Part shown: positions 24,975 through 33,536 of the stretch, piece after piece
How positions within the stretch are numbered: the stretch's first letter is position 1
How the letters are laid out: the number at the start of each line of letters is the position of its first letter
The notes under the pieces: model-generated
What the model was told of the DNA's origin: nothing
The model's input: only the letters and a program-made list of their open reading frames with translations
Databases searched by the model: none
From: Eggerthella sp. YY7918
GTDB lineage: Bacteria; Actinomycetota; Coriobacteriia; Coriobacteriales; Eggerthellaceae
Direction of reading: 5' to 3'
DNA length: 64,000 nt
NCBI RefSeq assembly: GCF_000270285.1
Contig: NC_015738.1
Coordinates: 1,364,001-1,428,000, forward strand
Translations under genes and position numbers: made by a program

Positions 24975-25031
24975 GAGGGCTGCATTGCACAGAGAAATGG
25001 CAGCGCACGACGGATACGGAAAGGAGAAGGC

Positions 25032-25502
25032 GTGCTCAGTAAAAAGGAACAACAGCTGCTTGACGCGCTGACCCCCCGTGCCGAGGCGGAGGGCGTGGAG
25101 GTTGTGACCGTGCAGGTGGTGGGAGCGCGCAAGGCTCCGACTATTCGCGTGTTCATAGACACACCCGACGGCGTGAGCTTCGATGAGCTGTCAAGCGCTC
25201 AGGCGTGGATTAACGACATCATGGATGAGCTTGATCCATTCCCGGGTGCCTACATGCTTGAGGTGTCGTCTCCCGGCATCGATCGTCCGCTGCGCACTAT
25301 CGAGCACTTTGCGCGCTTTGTGGGCGAAACGGCCGTGGTCAAAACGTCTGAACCCTGCGAAGGGCGCAGTTCGTGGACGGGAACCATAGCAAGCGCGCAG
25401 AACGGTATCGTTGAGCTGGAGGTAGATGGTTCTTCCGTTCAGATACCACTCACTACCATCAAACGTGCCAACTTGAAGGGCACGATCGATTTCGGCTCGT
25501 AG
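25032..25502 (+). CDS. rimP: Ribosome maturation factor RimP
   Basis: RimP assists 30S subunit assembly. The 156-residue protein starts at GTG 25032 behind AAGGAGAAGGC. It has the N-terminal RimP domain with TPRAEAEGVEVVTVQVVGAR and RVFIDTPDGVSFDELSSAQA, then YMLEVSSPGIDRPLRTIEHF, the most conserved family block, and a small SH3-like C-terminal domain. It heads the rimP-nusA-rnpM-infB operon, as in most bacteria. Confidence 0.95.
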   Translation: MLSKKEQQLLDALTPRAEAEGVEVVTVQVVGARKAPTIRVFIDTPDGVSFDELSSAQAWINDIMDELDPFPGAYMLEVSSPGIDRPLRTIEHFARFVGETAVVKTSEPCEGRSSWTGTIASAQNGIVELEVDGSSVQIPLTTIKRANLKGTIDFGS

Positions 25503-25532
25503 AGAGCATCCGGAGGAAAGGAAACGAGCAAC

Positions 25533-26756
25533 GTGGCAAGTTCAGAACTGATTGAAGCCCTGCAGGCGTTGGCCCATGAACGCAAGATTGACGAGTTTTA
25601 TCTCATCGAGCGTTTGGAGGCGTCGCTTGCTAAGAGCTACCAGCACATTCTCGATCTCGAGTGGGATGCTCGCGTGACCATCGATCGTCAGACGGGTCGC
25701 ATCTACGTCTACGAGCTGGTTCCGGTGGGCGAACCCGACGAAGAGACCGGCGAGTATGCTGAATTCGAAGAGCGCGACGTCACGCCTGACGATGTGAGCC
25801 GTATTGCGGCCCAGAACGCCAAAGGCGTTATCGCTTCCATCGTGCGCGAGGCCGGACGCCAGTCCATCTACGAGGAGTTTTCCGATCGCGTGGGAGACTT
25901 GGTGACGGGCACGGTGTTGCAGGGAACCCCGGACTTCACCATCATCAAAATTCGCGACGGCGTCGAGGCCGAGTTGCCCCATTACGACGTGAAGCGCTAT
26001 CCCAACGAGCGTAACGAACGCCCGGCCGGCGAGCATTATCGTCACAACCAGCGTCTCAAGGTGCTGATCATCGACGTGCGCGACCCGAATTCGGATGCGC
26101 CGAAGATGCGCGGCGACCAGACGCGCCCGCCCATCATCGTTTCTCGGACGCACCCCGATCTTATTCGCCGTTTGTTTGAGATCGAAGTGCCCGAGATTTA
26201 CGATGGCATGGTCGAGATCAAATCGATCGCTCGCGAACCGGGTGCGCGTTCTAAGATAGCGGTGGCCTCGCGCGAAGCGAATCTCGATCCGGTGGGCGCC
26301 TGTGTTGGTCCTAAGGGTAGCCGCGTGCGCATGGTGGTCGAGGAGCTGCGCAACGAGCGCGTCGACGTCATTCAGTGGGCCGACGATCCGGCGGCCTATG
26401 TTGCCAATGCGCTTTCTCCCGCCAAGGTGACGCGTGTGATGATCGACGAGGACAACCACTACGCAACCGTTGTGGTTCCCGATGATCAGCTGTCGCTTGC
26501 CATCGGCAAGGAGGGTCAAAACGCCCGCTTGGCCGCACGGCTTACCGGATGGCACATCGATATCAAGAGCGCAAGCTTCGCCGGAGGCCCGCTCACGGCT
26601 CCCGAGGGCGGCAATATGCTCATCGACGAGGTGGAAGATGAGGACGATGAAGCCGGAGTATGCGCCTTCGTAGGCGAGGATGGCGTTCGTTGCCGCAATC
26701 ACGCACGACCCGGCAGCAAGTACTGTGGCGTTCATGCCGAGCTTGACGAGGCATAA
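25533..26756 (+). CDS. nusA: Transcription factor NusA with zinc-like C-terminal tail
   Basis: NusA binds RNA polymerase and nascent RNA and modulates pausing, termination and antitermination. The 407-residue protein begins at GTG 25533 (GGAGGAAAGG upstream). It has the polymerase-binding N-domain (1-130), an S1 domain (VGDLVTGTVLQGTPDFTIIK near 122-141), and KH domains (ANLDPVGACVGPKGSRVRMV near 248, SLAIGKEGQNARLAARLTGW near 325). The tail after residue 370 has CAFVGEDGVRC, CRNHARPGSKYC and CGVH, which look like Zn ligands (two to three cysteines and two histidines). E. coli-type acidic repeats are absent. Confidence 0.95.
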   Translation: MASSELIEALQALAHERKIDEFYLIERLEASLAKSYQHILDLEWDARVTIDRQTGRIYVYELVPVGEPDEETGEYAEFEERDVTPDDVSRIAAQNAKGVIASIVREAGRQSIYEEFSDRVGDLVTGTVLQGTPDFTIIKIRDGVEAELPHYDVKRYPNERNERPAGEHYRHNQRLKVLIIDVRDPNSDAPKMRGDQTRPPIIVSRTHPDLIRRLFEIEVPEIYDGMVEIKSIAREPGARSKIAVASREANLDPVGACVGPKGSRVRMVVEELRNERVDVIQWADDPAAYVANALSPAKVTRVMIDEDNHYATVVVPDDQLSLAIGKEGQNARLAARLTGWHIDIKSASFAGGPLTAPEGGNMLIDEVEDEDDEAGVCAFVGEDGVRCRNHARPGSKYCGVHAELDEA

Positions 26757-26779
26757 GCTCTACGAGAGGTGATCTTGAG

Positions 26780-27058
26780 GTGGTAACGACGAACAAACGG
26801 CAGCGCAGCTGCATCGCGTGCGGGAAGCTGGCAAACAAGGCCGAGCTTTTGCGTATCGTGCGCGATCCTTCGGGCGTCGTTGCCTTTGATGGAACCGGTC
26901 GTGCGCCGGGGCGGGGAGCGTATGTGTGCTCTCCGGAGTGTTTCGCCGCAGCTTGTAAGAAGAAAAAGCTCGACCGAGCGCTGAAGGCATCGCTTGGCAG
27001 CGACGAGTATGAACAGATCGCCGTCGAGGTCGCTTTGGCTGCGCGCGAAGCGAGATAA
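26780..27058 (+). CDS. rnpM: RNase P modulator RnpM (YlxR, DUF448)
   Basis: The 92-residue protein has the DUF448 signature: RSCIACGKLANKAELLRIVR near the start, and GRAPGRGAYVCSPECFAAA in the middle. YlxR was recently shown in B. subtilis to bind RNase P RNA and inhibit it. The start is GTG 26780 after GAGGTGATCTTGAG. It sits between nusA and infB, the conserved position; the usual YlxQ (L7Ae-like) gene that often follows is absent here. Confidence 0.93.
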   Translation: MVTTNKRQRSCIACGKLANKAELLRIVRDPSGVVAFDGTGRAPGRGAYVCSPECFAAACKKKKLDRALKASLGSDEYEQIAVEVALAAREAR

Positions 27059-27076
27059 GAAGTAGAGGAGTGGTAT

Positions 27077-29812
27077 ATGGCCAGCATGCGAGTACATGAG
27101 TTGGCGAAGGAATTCGATATGTCGAGCAAGGAACTGCTCGACAAGCTACATGAGATGAAGATCCCCGCGAAGAGCCACGCGAGTATGCTCGCCGATGCCT
27201 ACGTTACCAAGATTCGCAAGAATCTTGAGCCTGAGATCAAGCAGCGCGCAGGGAAGCTTGAGGACGAGGAAGCGCGCAAGCTGGCCGAGGAGAAGGCCGA
27301 AGCCGAGGCTCGTAAAGCCGAGGAGGAGCGTGCTCGTCGCGAGGCGGTTGAGCAGGAGCGTGCTGCACGTGAGGCCGAGCGCGCGCGTCGTGCGGGTGAA
27401 GAGAACGCCGAAGAGGATCACGAAGAGGCGACGAAGCCCGCGAAGGCGCCCGTGTCCTCGCCTTTCGAAGGCTTGGCGAGCCAGATCGAAAGCGAAAAGG
27501 AGCGCGTGGCTCGCGAAGCTGCCGAGGCTCGTGCGCGTGCGCGTCAGGCGAAAATGGCCGCCGAGGTTGCAAAGAAGCAGGCTGTCGAAGAAGCGCTGCG
27601 CCAGCGCAACGCCAAGGGCGGAAAATCAGCGAGCAGCTCAAAGAAGCCGGCTCCGGTTCTCGGCGCAAAAAAAGCAAGCTTCGATTCGCTGCTGTCGCAA
27701 ATTGAAGCGGAGAAGCAGCGCATTGAATCGCAGAAGCAAGCGCCTGCGGCGCGTCCTGCCCGCGAAACGGCGAATAAAGCACCTAAGAAGGGCAAGAAGA
27801 ATACGCATACGCATATCGAGCAGGTAGTACCCGAGCTTGAGGTTCAGCTCGAGGGTGAAGATCGCTATGCTCAGATGGCGGTTCAGGCCGAGAAGTTGCA
27901 GCGCGACAAGGTGTTGGCCGAAGCGCGCGCGGCTGTGGCTGCCGCGACATCGCACGAGGGCGAGGGCCGTCGTAAGAAGCGCAAGCAAAAGCGCGAGGCC
28001 GAGCAGCGTGAGCGTCTGGAACTTGAGGCTATCGAGAAGGGGCTCGATCCCACGCTCGTGCTTGATGATTCCGTCGTGGAGATCCCGCAGGGCGCAACGG
28101 TAAGCAAGTTTTCCGAGCTTATCGGCGTGCAGCCCAACGACGTTATCAAGCGCTTGTTCCTGCTGGGCCAGGTGTTGACGCTCACCCAGTCCATGAGCGA
28201 TGAATTGATCGAGCTCATCGCTGATGACATGGGTCGCAAGGTGCGTGTCGTATCGCCCGAAGAAGAGTACGCGGTGGTTTACCACGATCGTGACGAGGAT
28301 CTGAAACCGCGTCCGCCCGTGGTCACCGTCATGGGTCACGTTGACCATGGCAAGACCTCGCTGCTCGATGCCATTCGCCATACCGGCGTGGTGGCGGGCG
28401 AGGCTGGCGGCATTACGCAGCATATCGGCGCGTCGGTGGTGGATATCGACGGTCGTCAGATCACGTTCATCGATACGCCGGGTCACGAGGCGTTTACCGC
28501 CATGCGTGCGCGCGGCGCTCAGGTTACCGACGTCATCGTGCTGGTGGTGGCCGCAGACGACGGTGTTATGCCGCAGACTGTTGAAGCTATCAACCACGCA
28601 AAAGCGGCCGACGTGCCCATTGTTGTGGCGGTGAACAAGATCGACAAGCCCGGTGCGAATCCCGATCGCGTGCGCCAAGAGCTTGCCGAGTATGAAGTAA
28701 TGCCTGAAGAGTGGGGCGGCAAGAATATGTTCGTCGAGGTTTCCGCGAAGCAGAACCTCCATATCGACGACTTGCTCGAGACCATTCTTTTGCAGGCTGA
28801 CGTTCTTGAACTCAAAGCGAATCCCGATGCCGAAGCCTCAGGATTCGTTATCGAAGCGAACTTGGACAAGGGTCGCGGTCCGGTGGCTACGGTGCTGGTG
28901 CATCGCGGTTCGCTGCATCCGGGCGATGTGGTGGTGGCGGGCACGTCCTATGGACGCGTTCGTGCTCTCGTCAATCCGCACGGCCAGCACGTTGAATCGG
29001 CGCGTCCCGCCGACCCGGTCGAGATCCTCGGTTTGAACAGCGTGCCGGTGGCTGGCGACGAGTTCCGCGTCTTTGCCGACGAGCGCGATGCCCGCAAGCT
29101 TGCCGAAGAGCGTGCGCTGCGAGCGCGCCTGGCCGAGCAGGATGCCACCAGCCATATGAGCTTGGATGACCTGTTCAACCGCATCGAAGAGGGCAAGCAG
29201 ACCGACCTTAACCTCATCGTGAAGGCCGACGTGCAGGGTTCCATCGAAGCGCTGCGCGATGCGTTCGAGAAGATGGATCAGTCCGAGGTGCGCATCAACA
29301 TCGTGCACTCGGCCGTGGGCGGCATCACCGAGACCGACGTCACGCTGGCGAGCGCTTCCGACGCCATCATCATCGGCTTCAACGTGCGCCCGACCGGCAA
29401 GTCGAAGCAGCAAGCCGAGAAGGAAAAGGTCGATATTCGTCTGTACAGGGTTATCTATCAGGCCATTGAAGAGATTAACGCGGCACGCGTGGGTCTGCTT
29501 TCGCCCGATATCGTGGAAGAAGATACCGGTATCGCCGAGGTGCGCGACACCTTCAAGGTGCCCAAGGCGGGTACGGTTGCCGGTTGCTACATCATCGAGG
29601 GCGAGATCAGCCGCGACGACAAGGTTCGCATTGTGCGCGACGGCACCGTTATCTTCGAGGGTACCATCGCTTCGCTGAGGCGCTTCAAGGATGATGTGAA
29701 GACGGTGAAGCAGGGCTACGAATGCGGCATCGGCATTAACGGCTACCAGGACATCAAGGTGGGAGATACCATCGAAGGCTACGTGGTCAAGGAAGTGGAG
29801 CGCACCGAATAG
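27077..29812 (+). CDS. infB: Translation initiation factor IF-2
   Basis: IF-2 is the GTPase that places initiator tRNA on the ribosome. The 911-residue protein has an IF2_N domain ([20 protein letters not shown], residues 4-23), a long Ala/Glu/Arg/Lys-rich region (about 55-330), a second IF2_N-like domain near 340-395, and the GTPase domain with [20 protein letters not shown] near 415, DTPGHEAF near 462 and NKIDKPGAN near 517. The C-terminal EF-Tu-like and IF2-C domains follow. The charged N-terminus is often long in actinobacteria. GAGGAGTGGTAT precedes the ATG. Confidence 0.97.
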   Translation: MASMRVHELAKEFDMSSKELLDKLHEMKIPAKSHASMLADAYVTKIRKNLEPEIKQRAGKLEDEEARKLAEEKAEAEARKAEEERARREAVEQERAAREAERARRAGEENAEEDHEEATKPAKAPVSSPFEGLASQIESEKERVAREAAEARARARQAKMAAEVAKKQAVEEALRQRNAKGGKSASSSKKPAPVLGAKKASFDSLLSQIEAEKQRIESQKQAPAARPARETANKAPKKGKKNTHTHIEQVVPELEVQLEGEDRYAQMAVQAEKLQRDKVLAEARAAVAAATSHEGEGRRKKRKQKREAEQRERLELEAIEKGLDPTLVLDDSVVEIPQGATVSKFSELIGVQPNDVIKRLFLLGQVLTLTQSMSDELIELIADDMGRKVRVVSPEEEYAVVYHDRDEDLKPRPPVVTVMGHVDHGKTSLLDAIRHTGVVAGEAGGITQHIGASVVDIDGRQITFIDTPGHEAFTAMRARGAQVTDVIVLVVAADDGVMPQTVEAINHAKAADVPIVVAVNKIDKPGANPDRVRQELAEYEVMPEEWGGKNMFVEVSAKQNLHIDDLLETILLQADVLELKANPDAEASGFVIEANLDKGRGPVATVLVHRGSLHPGDVVVAGTSYGRVRALVNPHGQHVESARPADPVEILGLNSVPVAGDEFRVFADERDARKLAEERALRARLAEQDATSHMSLDDLFNRIEEGKQTDLNLIVKADVQGSIEALRDAFEKMDQSEVRINIVHSAVGGITETDVTLASASDAIIIGFNVRPTGKSKQQAEKEKVDIRLYRVIYQAIEEINAARVGLLSPDIVEEDTGIAEVRDTFKVPKAGTVAGCYIIEGEISRDDKVRIVRDGTVIFEGTIASLRRFKDDVKTVKQGYECGIGINGYQDIKVGDTIEGYVVKEVERTE

Positions 29813-29846
29813 CTTTACCGGCTTGACCGCGAAGAAGGGCGGGCAA

Positions 29847-29883
29847 TGTCCAGTCGCTCAGACAGTCCTGAGTCGCACGGACA
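29847..29883 (+). repeat. Hairpin between infB and rbfA
   Basis: Outer arms TGTCC (29847-29851) and GGACA (29879-29883) enclose CTCAG and CTGAG. The sequence ACAGTCCTGAG is the reverse complement of CTCAGGACTGT in the direct repeat near gltX (11780). It has no T tract. Confidence 0.5.
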
Positions 29884-29916
29884 GCCCACAGCCGGAGATC
29901 GACAAGCGCTCTTTGG

Positions 29917-29970
29917 CGCGCCCGCTCGGGCGCATAGATGGTGGGTTAACAGTCCTCTGAACTGTTAACC
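29917..29970 (+). repeat. Two-stem repeat module, copy 1 (infB-rbfA)
   Basis: GCGCCCGCTCGGGCGCATAG (29917-29936) is a 7-bp hairpin with a CT loop plus CATAG. Five bases later GGGTTAACAGT and ACTGTTAACCC form an 11-bp hairpin with a 7-base loop. The same 20-mer recurs exactly at 53011-53030, again followed within 7 bases by an 11-bp hairpin of different sequence. Confidence 0.75.
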
Positions 29971-30173
29971 CTGCGGAACTGCGCGCGGCACGCTTCCCGA
30001 GCGGTCTCCGCTGATATACTTTGTTGTTACGTTTTGTGCGTTGTATCAGTTGGCCTCTGTCCCTTCGCTATGATGGCTTCTCTTGGGGCTGCGAGTGTTG
30101 GCCGATGTCATTCGGATAGCCACAAGCGGTGTTTGACCGGTGCGTTTGTTCCTCTTTGGAAGGAGGCGGCACT

Positions 30174-30599
30174 ATGAAACAGAGTTCTTCTAACCGTAAG
30201 GTTAATGAGCAGGCTCGGGAGGTTATTGCTTCCATCCTGTTATTTGAAATATCCGATCCGCGCCTTGAACTAGTGACGATAACCGGGTGCGAGGTCAGCT
30301 ACGATCGAAGCGTCTGCAATGTGTTCTATACTACCGAACCTGAGCGCTACGACGACGTGGCGGCTGCGTTCCAGAAGGCGTCGGGCCACATTCGCTCGCT
30401 CATGGCGCGTCAGCTGTCGTGGCGTGTTGCGCCCGAGCTGCGTTTCCTGTTAGATACGAGCGTCGATCAGGCTGAACGCATCGCTTCTGCTCTGCAGCGT
30501 GATGCCGAGCGCAACAAGGTAGTTGCTCCCACGCAAAGCGACGTGCCCGCAGATGCGGATTCGTTTGCTGCGCAAGAGACGTCGGCTGACGACAAATAG
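30174..30599 (+). CDS. rbfA: Ribosome-binding factor A
   Basis: RbfA is a cold-shock-linked factor that helps mature the 30S subunit and its 16S rRNA 5' end. The 141-residue product has the KH-like fold with NRKVNEQAREVIASILLFEI near the N-terminus, SDPRLELVTITGCEVSYDR, then a typical FQKASGHIRSLMARQLSWRV and PELRFLLDTSVDQAERIASA. The ATG at 30174 follows AAGGAGGCGGCACT; the frame is open upstream, but the Shine-Dalgarno decides the start. The C-terminal tail of about 30 residues is acidic and low-complexity. Confidence 0.95.
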   Translation: MKQSSSNRKVNEQAREVIASILLFEISDPRLELVTITGCEVSYDRSVCNVFYTTEPERYDDVAAAFQKASGHIRSLMARQLSWRVAPELRFLLDTSVDQAERIASALQRDAERNKVVAPTQSDVPADADSFAAQETSADDK

Positions 30600-30610
30600 G
30601 GGAGAATCGC

Positions 30611-31621
30611 ATGGCACCTACGCCCCAAACGAATACCGATCTTGCGACTATTGCGGACGTGTTGCGCGGGTCCGACGATATCGTGATATGTGGTCACGTG
30701 AGCCCCGACGGCGACTGCATCGGCTCGCAGCTTGCGCTTGCTGCGGCGCTTCGTGCGCTCGGCAAGCAAGCGACCTGTTTGCTGGCGAAGGATGAGCCAG
30801 TCGATGCACGTCTTTCCTTTCTACCTGGAATTGCCAACATGGTTCCGGCAGCTGCCTTTGCAGGTGCGGCGCGGACGTTTGTGGCGGTGGATGTTCCTAC
30901 GCGCGAGCGTATTGGCGAGGCCGCTGCCGCATTGCATGATGGGTGTGAGATGACCATCACGATCGACCATCACGCCATGGATACAACGATGGCCCAGTAT
31001 ACCTACGTCGATCCGGGTGTTGCTTCCACCACAATGCTCGTCTGGGAGTTGGCGGGCCTGCTGGGGGTCGATCGTGCAGGTGAAGTGGCGCTGTGCTGTT
31101 ATACCGGGCTTGTCACCGACACGGGGCGTTTCCAGTACCAGAATACCGATGCTGCTGCGATGCATGCAGCCGCGGCTATGGTTGAAGCGGGAGCCGACCC
31201 GGCGGCGGTCTCGCGTGCGATTTTTCAAAATCGTGCACTCGCTTCGGTGCGGCTGGAAGGTATTGCCGTGGAACGCATGCAGTTTGGTGCGGAAGGCGCT
31301 TACGCGATAAGCTGGCTGTCGCTTGACGATTTTGCAGCGACTCATGCTGTCAAAGCCGATGCCGAGCCCATCATCGACGCCTTGCGCTCGATAGCGGGCG
31401 TGCGCGTTGCCTGCATGCTGCGCGAACAGGGCGATTCCGTACGCGGGAGCTTGCGGGCCAAGGATGCGACGGATGTGGCGGCCATTGCGCGGGCGTTCGG
31501 CGGCGGAGGACATGTGGCCGCTGCGGGTTTCACGCTTCGCTGTTCGCTTTCTGAAGCGTGCCAACAGGTGAAAAAGGCGCTCGATGCGGCTCTTGGTGCC
31601 AAGGAGGCGTGCCGGGCGTGA
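30611..31621 (+). CDS. nrnA: DHH-family bifunctional oligoribonuclease / pAp phosphatase
   Basis: This 336-residue DHH-DHHA1 phosphoesterase degrades short RNA (nanoRNA) and may dephosphorylate pAp. GHVSPDGDCIGSQLALAAAL near residue 28 contains the first metal-binding aspartates, AVDVPTRER near 95 the next, and TIDHHAMDT near 116 is the DHH motif. The GGGGHVAAAGFTLRC tail near 300 is the DHHA1 glycine-rich motif. The small-RNA pathway role is by family homology. It overlaps truB by four bases (GTGA). Confidence 0.94.
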   Translation: MAPTPQTNTDLATIADVLRGSDDIVICGHVSPDGDCIGSQLALAAALRALGKQATCLLAKDEPVDARLSFLPGIANMVPAAAFAGAARTFVAVDVPTRERIGEAAAALHDGCEMTITIDHHAMDTTMAQYTYVDPGVASTTMLVWELAGLLGVDRAGEVALCCYTGLVTDTGRFQYQNTDAAAMHAAAAMVEAGADPAAVSRAIFQNRALASVRLEGIAVERMQFGAEGAYAISWLSLDDFAATHAVKADAEPIIDALRSIAGVRVACMLREQGDSVRGSLRAKDATDVAAIARAFGGGGHVAAAGFTLRCSLSEACQQVKKALDAALGAKEACRA

Positions 31622-32628
31622 AGCGAGGATCGTCGGGGCTTTCTCTTGTTGTTGGGGTGAATAAGCCTACGGGCATGAGTTCGCACGATGTGGTGAACCG
31701 CTGTCGGTCGATTTTTGGCGAGCGACGTGTGGGGCACACCGGCACGCTCGATCCCTTGGCTACCGGCGTGCTGCCGGTGTGCATTGGCCCGGCTACGCGG
31801 CTGGCTACCTATCTCACCGGTCACGATAAACGCTATCGGGTCGATATCGCCTTTGGCGCTGGCACCGATACCGACGATGTCGATGGTCGCGTGGTGCGCA
31901 CAGCGCCGATTCCCCGCCGTCTTCGCGACGAGGCGTTCGCCGTTTCGTTTGTCGCGGGACTCGTGGGCGCCCGTAAGCAGATGCCTCCAGCGTATTCTGC
32001 CATCAAGGTGAAGGGACAAAAGTCCTACGAAGCCGCTCGAGCGGGAACTATCATCGATCTGTCTCCGCGCGACATTGAAGTCTATGACGCCCAGTTGATT
32101 GGCGTGCGCGATGGCGAAAACGATACCCTTATTTGGACGGTCGACTTTCATGTATCCAAAGGCACGTATATTCGTGCTCTTGCACGCGACGCCGGCCTGG
32201 CACTTGACTGCCCGGCGCACGTTGCAGCTCTTGAGCGCACGGCTTTGGGATCGCTGACGAAAGAGGAATGTCTGTCGCTTGAAACGCTTACTGACCTCAA
32301 AGAGCGCGCGGCGCTCGATCCCATTCGTCTGCTTGGGGTGCGGCTTGCCTATGCCGAGGAAGGGCTTGCAGCAAAGGTGGAAAATGGCGTCTCGATTGCG
32401 CCTTCGCTTCTGCAGCTTTTCGAGCGCCGGACTAGATCGCTCGCTGCGGAGATGTGCGCCTGCACCTCGGGCGTGCAAGAAAGCGTTCGTGCACCTTATG
32501 ACGAAGAACTCGTAGCGATTGTCTCGGACAACCGATTGAAAGCGTTATATGTGTATGATGAGGCGCGTGCTTGTTTCCAGGCGCGTTGTGTGTTTAAGAC
32601 GGGGGTGTCTCGTGGCGCAGATATTTAG
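31618..32628 (+). CDS. truB: tRNA pseudouridine-55 synthase
   Basis: TruB makes pseudouridine 55 in the T loop of tRNAs. I take GTG 31618, in the GTGA overlap with nrnA. The product (336 residues) has NKPTGMSSHDVVNRCRSIF, then GHTGTLDPLATGVLPVCIGP carrying the catalytic aspartate near residue 45, and GQKSYEAARAGTIIDL near 135. The C-terminal 60 residues beyond the core are unlike the PUA domain of E. coli TruB and are not recognised. Identification of the core is firm. Confidence 0.95.
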   Translation: MKRGSSGLSLVVGVNKPTGMSSHDVVNRCRSIFGERRVGHTGTLDPLATGVLPVCIGPATRLATYLTGHDKRYRVDIAFGAGTDTDDVDGRVVRTAPIPRRLRDEAFAVSFVAGLVGARKQMPPAYSAIKVKGQKSYEAARAGTIIDLSPRDIEVYDAQLIGVRDGENDTLIWTVDFHVSKGTYIRALARDAGLALDCPAHVAALERTALGSLTKEECLSLETLTDLKERAALDPIRLLGVRLAYAEEGLAAKVENGVSIAPSLLQLFERRTRSLAAEMCACTSGVQESVRAPYDEELVAIVSDNRLKALYVYDEARACFQARCVFKTGVSRGADI

Positions 32629-33535
32629 AGCCGACGAATCGTTTGATCACGGATTCTTTGAGGGTACGTCATGTGCCTTCGGGGTGTTTGACGGTGTTCA
32701 TTTGGGGCATCGCTTCTTATTGAACTGTGCGTGCACCACAGCGCAGGAAAGCGGTGGAAAGAGCATCGCCCTTACCTTCGACATCGATCCGGATGAGAAG
32801 TTTCACCCTGAGCGCCTTCGTAAGCTCATGACAAACGAGGAGCGTCTCGCCATGCTGGCGACGACCGGTGTCGACGCGGTGGTCGTGCTGCCATTTACGA
32901 GCGAATTTGCCGCCTCTGCTCCCGATGAATTCCTTGTCCAGACCTTTGACGGTACAACGCCGGCGTTTTTGCATGTGGGCTTCGACTTCAAGTTCGGTGC
33001 CCGTGCGGCGGGGACGGTGCGCGATCTTGACGCATGGGGAGTCGAGATGGGCACCAAAGTGTGCGCCCATGGACTCAAGAGCGAAGAGGGCGCACCTATT
33101 ACCGCTACGCGCATCCGTCTGCTTTTGGCCGATGGCAATCTTGACGAGGCGAATCGTTTGCTCGGGCGGCGCTATTTCATGACGGGCGTTGTGGAACCGG
33201 GTCGTGGGGAAGGGGCCGACCTCGGTTTTCGCACGGCAAATCTTGTCGTCGCCGATCAGCTGCGTCCTCTTGGCGACGGGGTATATGCTGCCTATGCGTA
33301 TGTGGACGGCACTTGCTACAAGGCCGCGGTGAATGTGGGCGTTGCTGCCACGTTTGCCGAAACCGCCACCGCCACCTGCGAGGTGCACCTGCTCGATTTT
33401 GAGGGCGACCTTTACGGTAAACCCATCAAGGTTGAGTTTGTGAAGTGGCTGCGCTCCATGAAGAAGTTCGACGACATCGACGAACTTATCGCCACCGTAA
33501 AGGGCAATATCGACTGGGTCCGCGAGAACCTGTAA
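32612..33535 (+). CDS. ribF: Bifunctional riboflavin kinase / FAD synthetase
   Basis: RibF makes FMN from riboflavin and then FAD. The start GTG 32612 lies inside the end of truB (17-bp overlap). The 307-residue product has the nucleotidyltransferase motif CAFGVFDGVHLGHRFLL near residue 22, TFDIDPDEKF near 60, ITATRIRLLLADGNLDEANR near 160, and the riboflavin kinase part GRGEGADLGFRTANL near 200. Both halves appear complete. The neighbourhood rbfA-nrnA-truB-ribF is a standard bacterial arrangement. Confidence 0.94.
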   Translation: MAQIFRADESFDHGFFEGTSCAFGVFDGVHLGHRFLLNCACTTAQESGGKSIALTFDIDPDEKFHPERLRKLMTNEERLAMLATTGVDAVVVLPFTSEFAASAPDEFLVQTFDGTTPAFLHVGFDFKFGARAAGTVRDLDAWGVEMGTKVCAHGLKSEEGAPITATRIRLLLADGNLDEANRLLGRRYFMTGVVEPGRGEGADLGFRTANLVVADQLRPLGDGVYAAYAYVDGTCYKAAVNVGVAATFAETATATCEVHLLDFEGDLYGKPIKVEFVKWLRSMKKFDDIDELIATVKGNIDWVRENL

Positions 33536-33536
33536 G

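Larger units (their letters stand above)
29813..30173. other. 361-bp infB-rbfA gap with palindromes and no gene
   Basis: No reading frame with coding character is seen. From the left it holds a hairpin (29847-29883), the two-stem repeat module (29917-29970), a TATACT at about 30014, and an untranslated stretch to the rbfA Shine-Dalgarno. CCTC and GAGG around 30151-30166 could pair over the Shine-Dalgarno, a weak hint of translational control. Confidence 0.6.
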
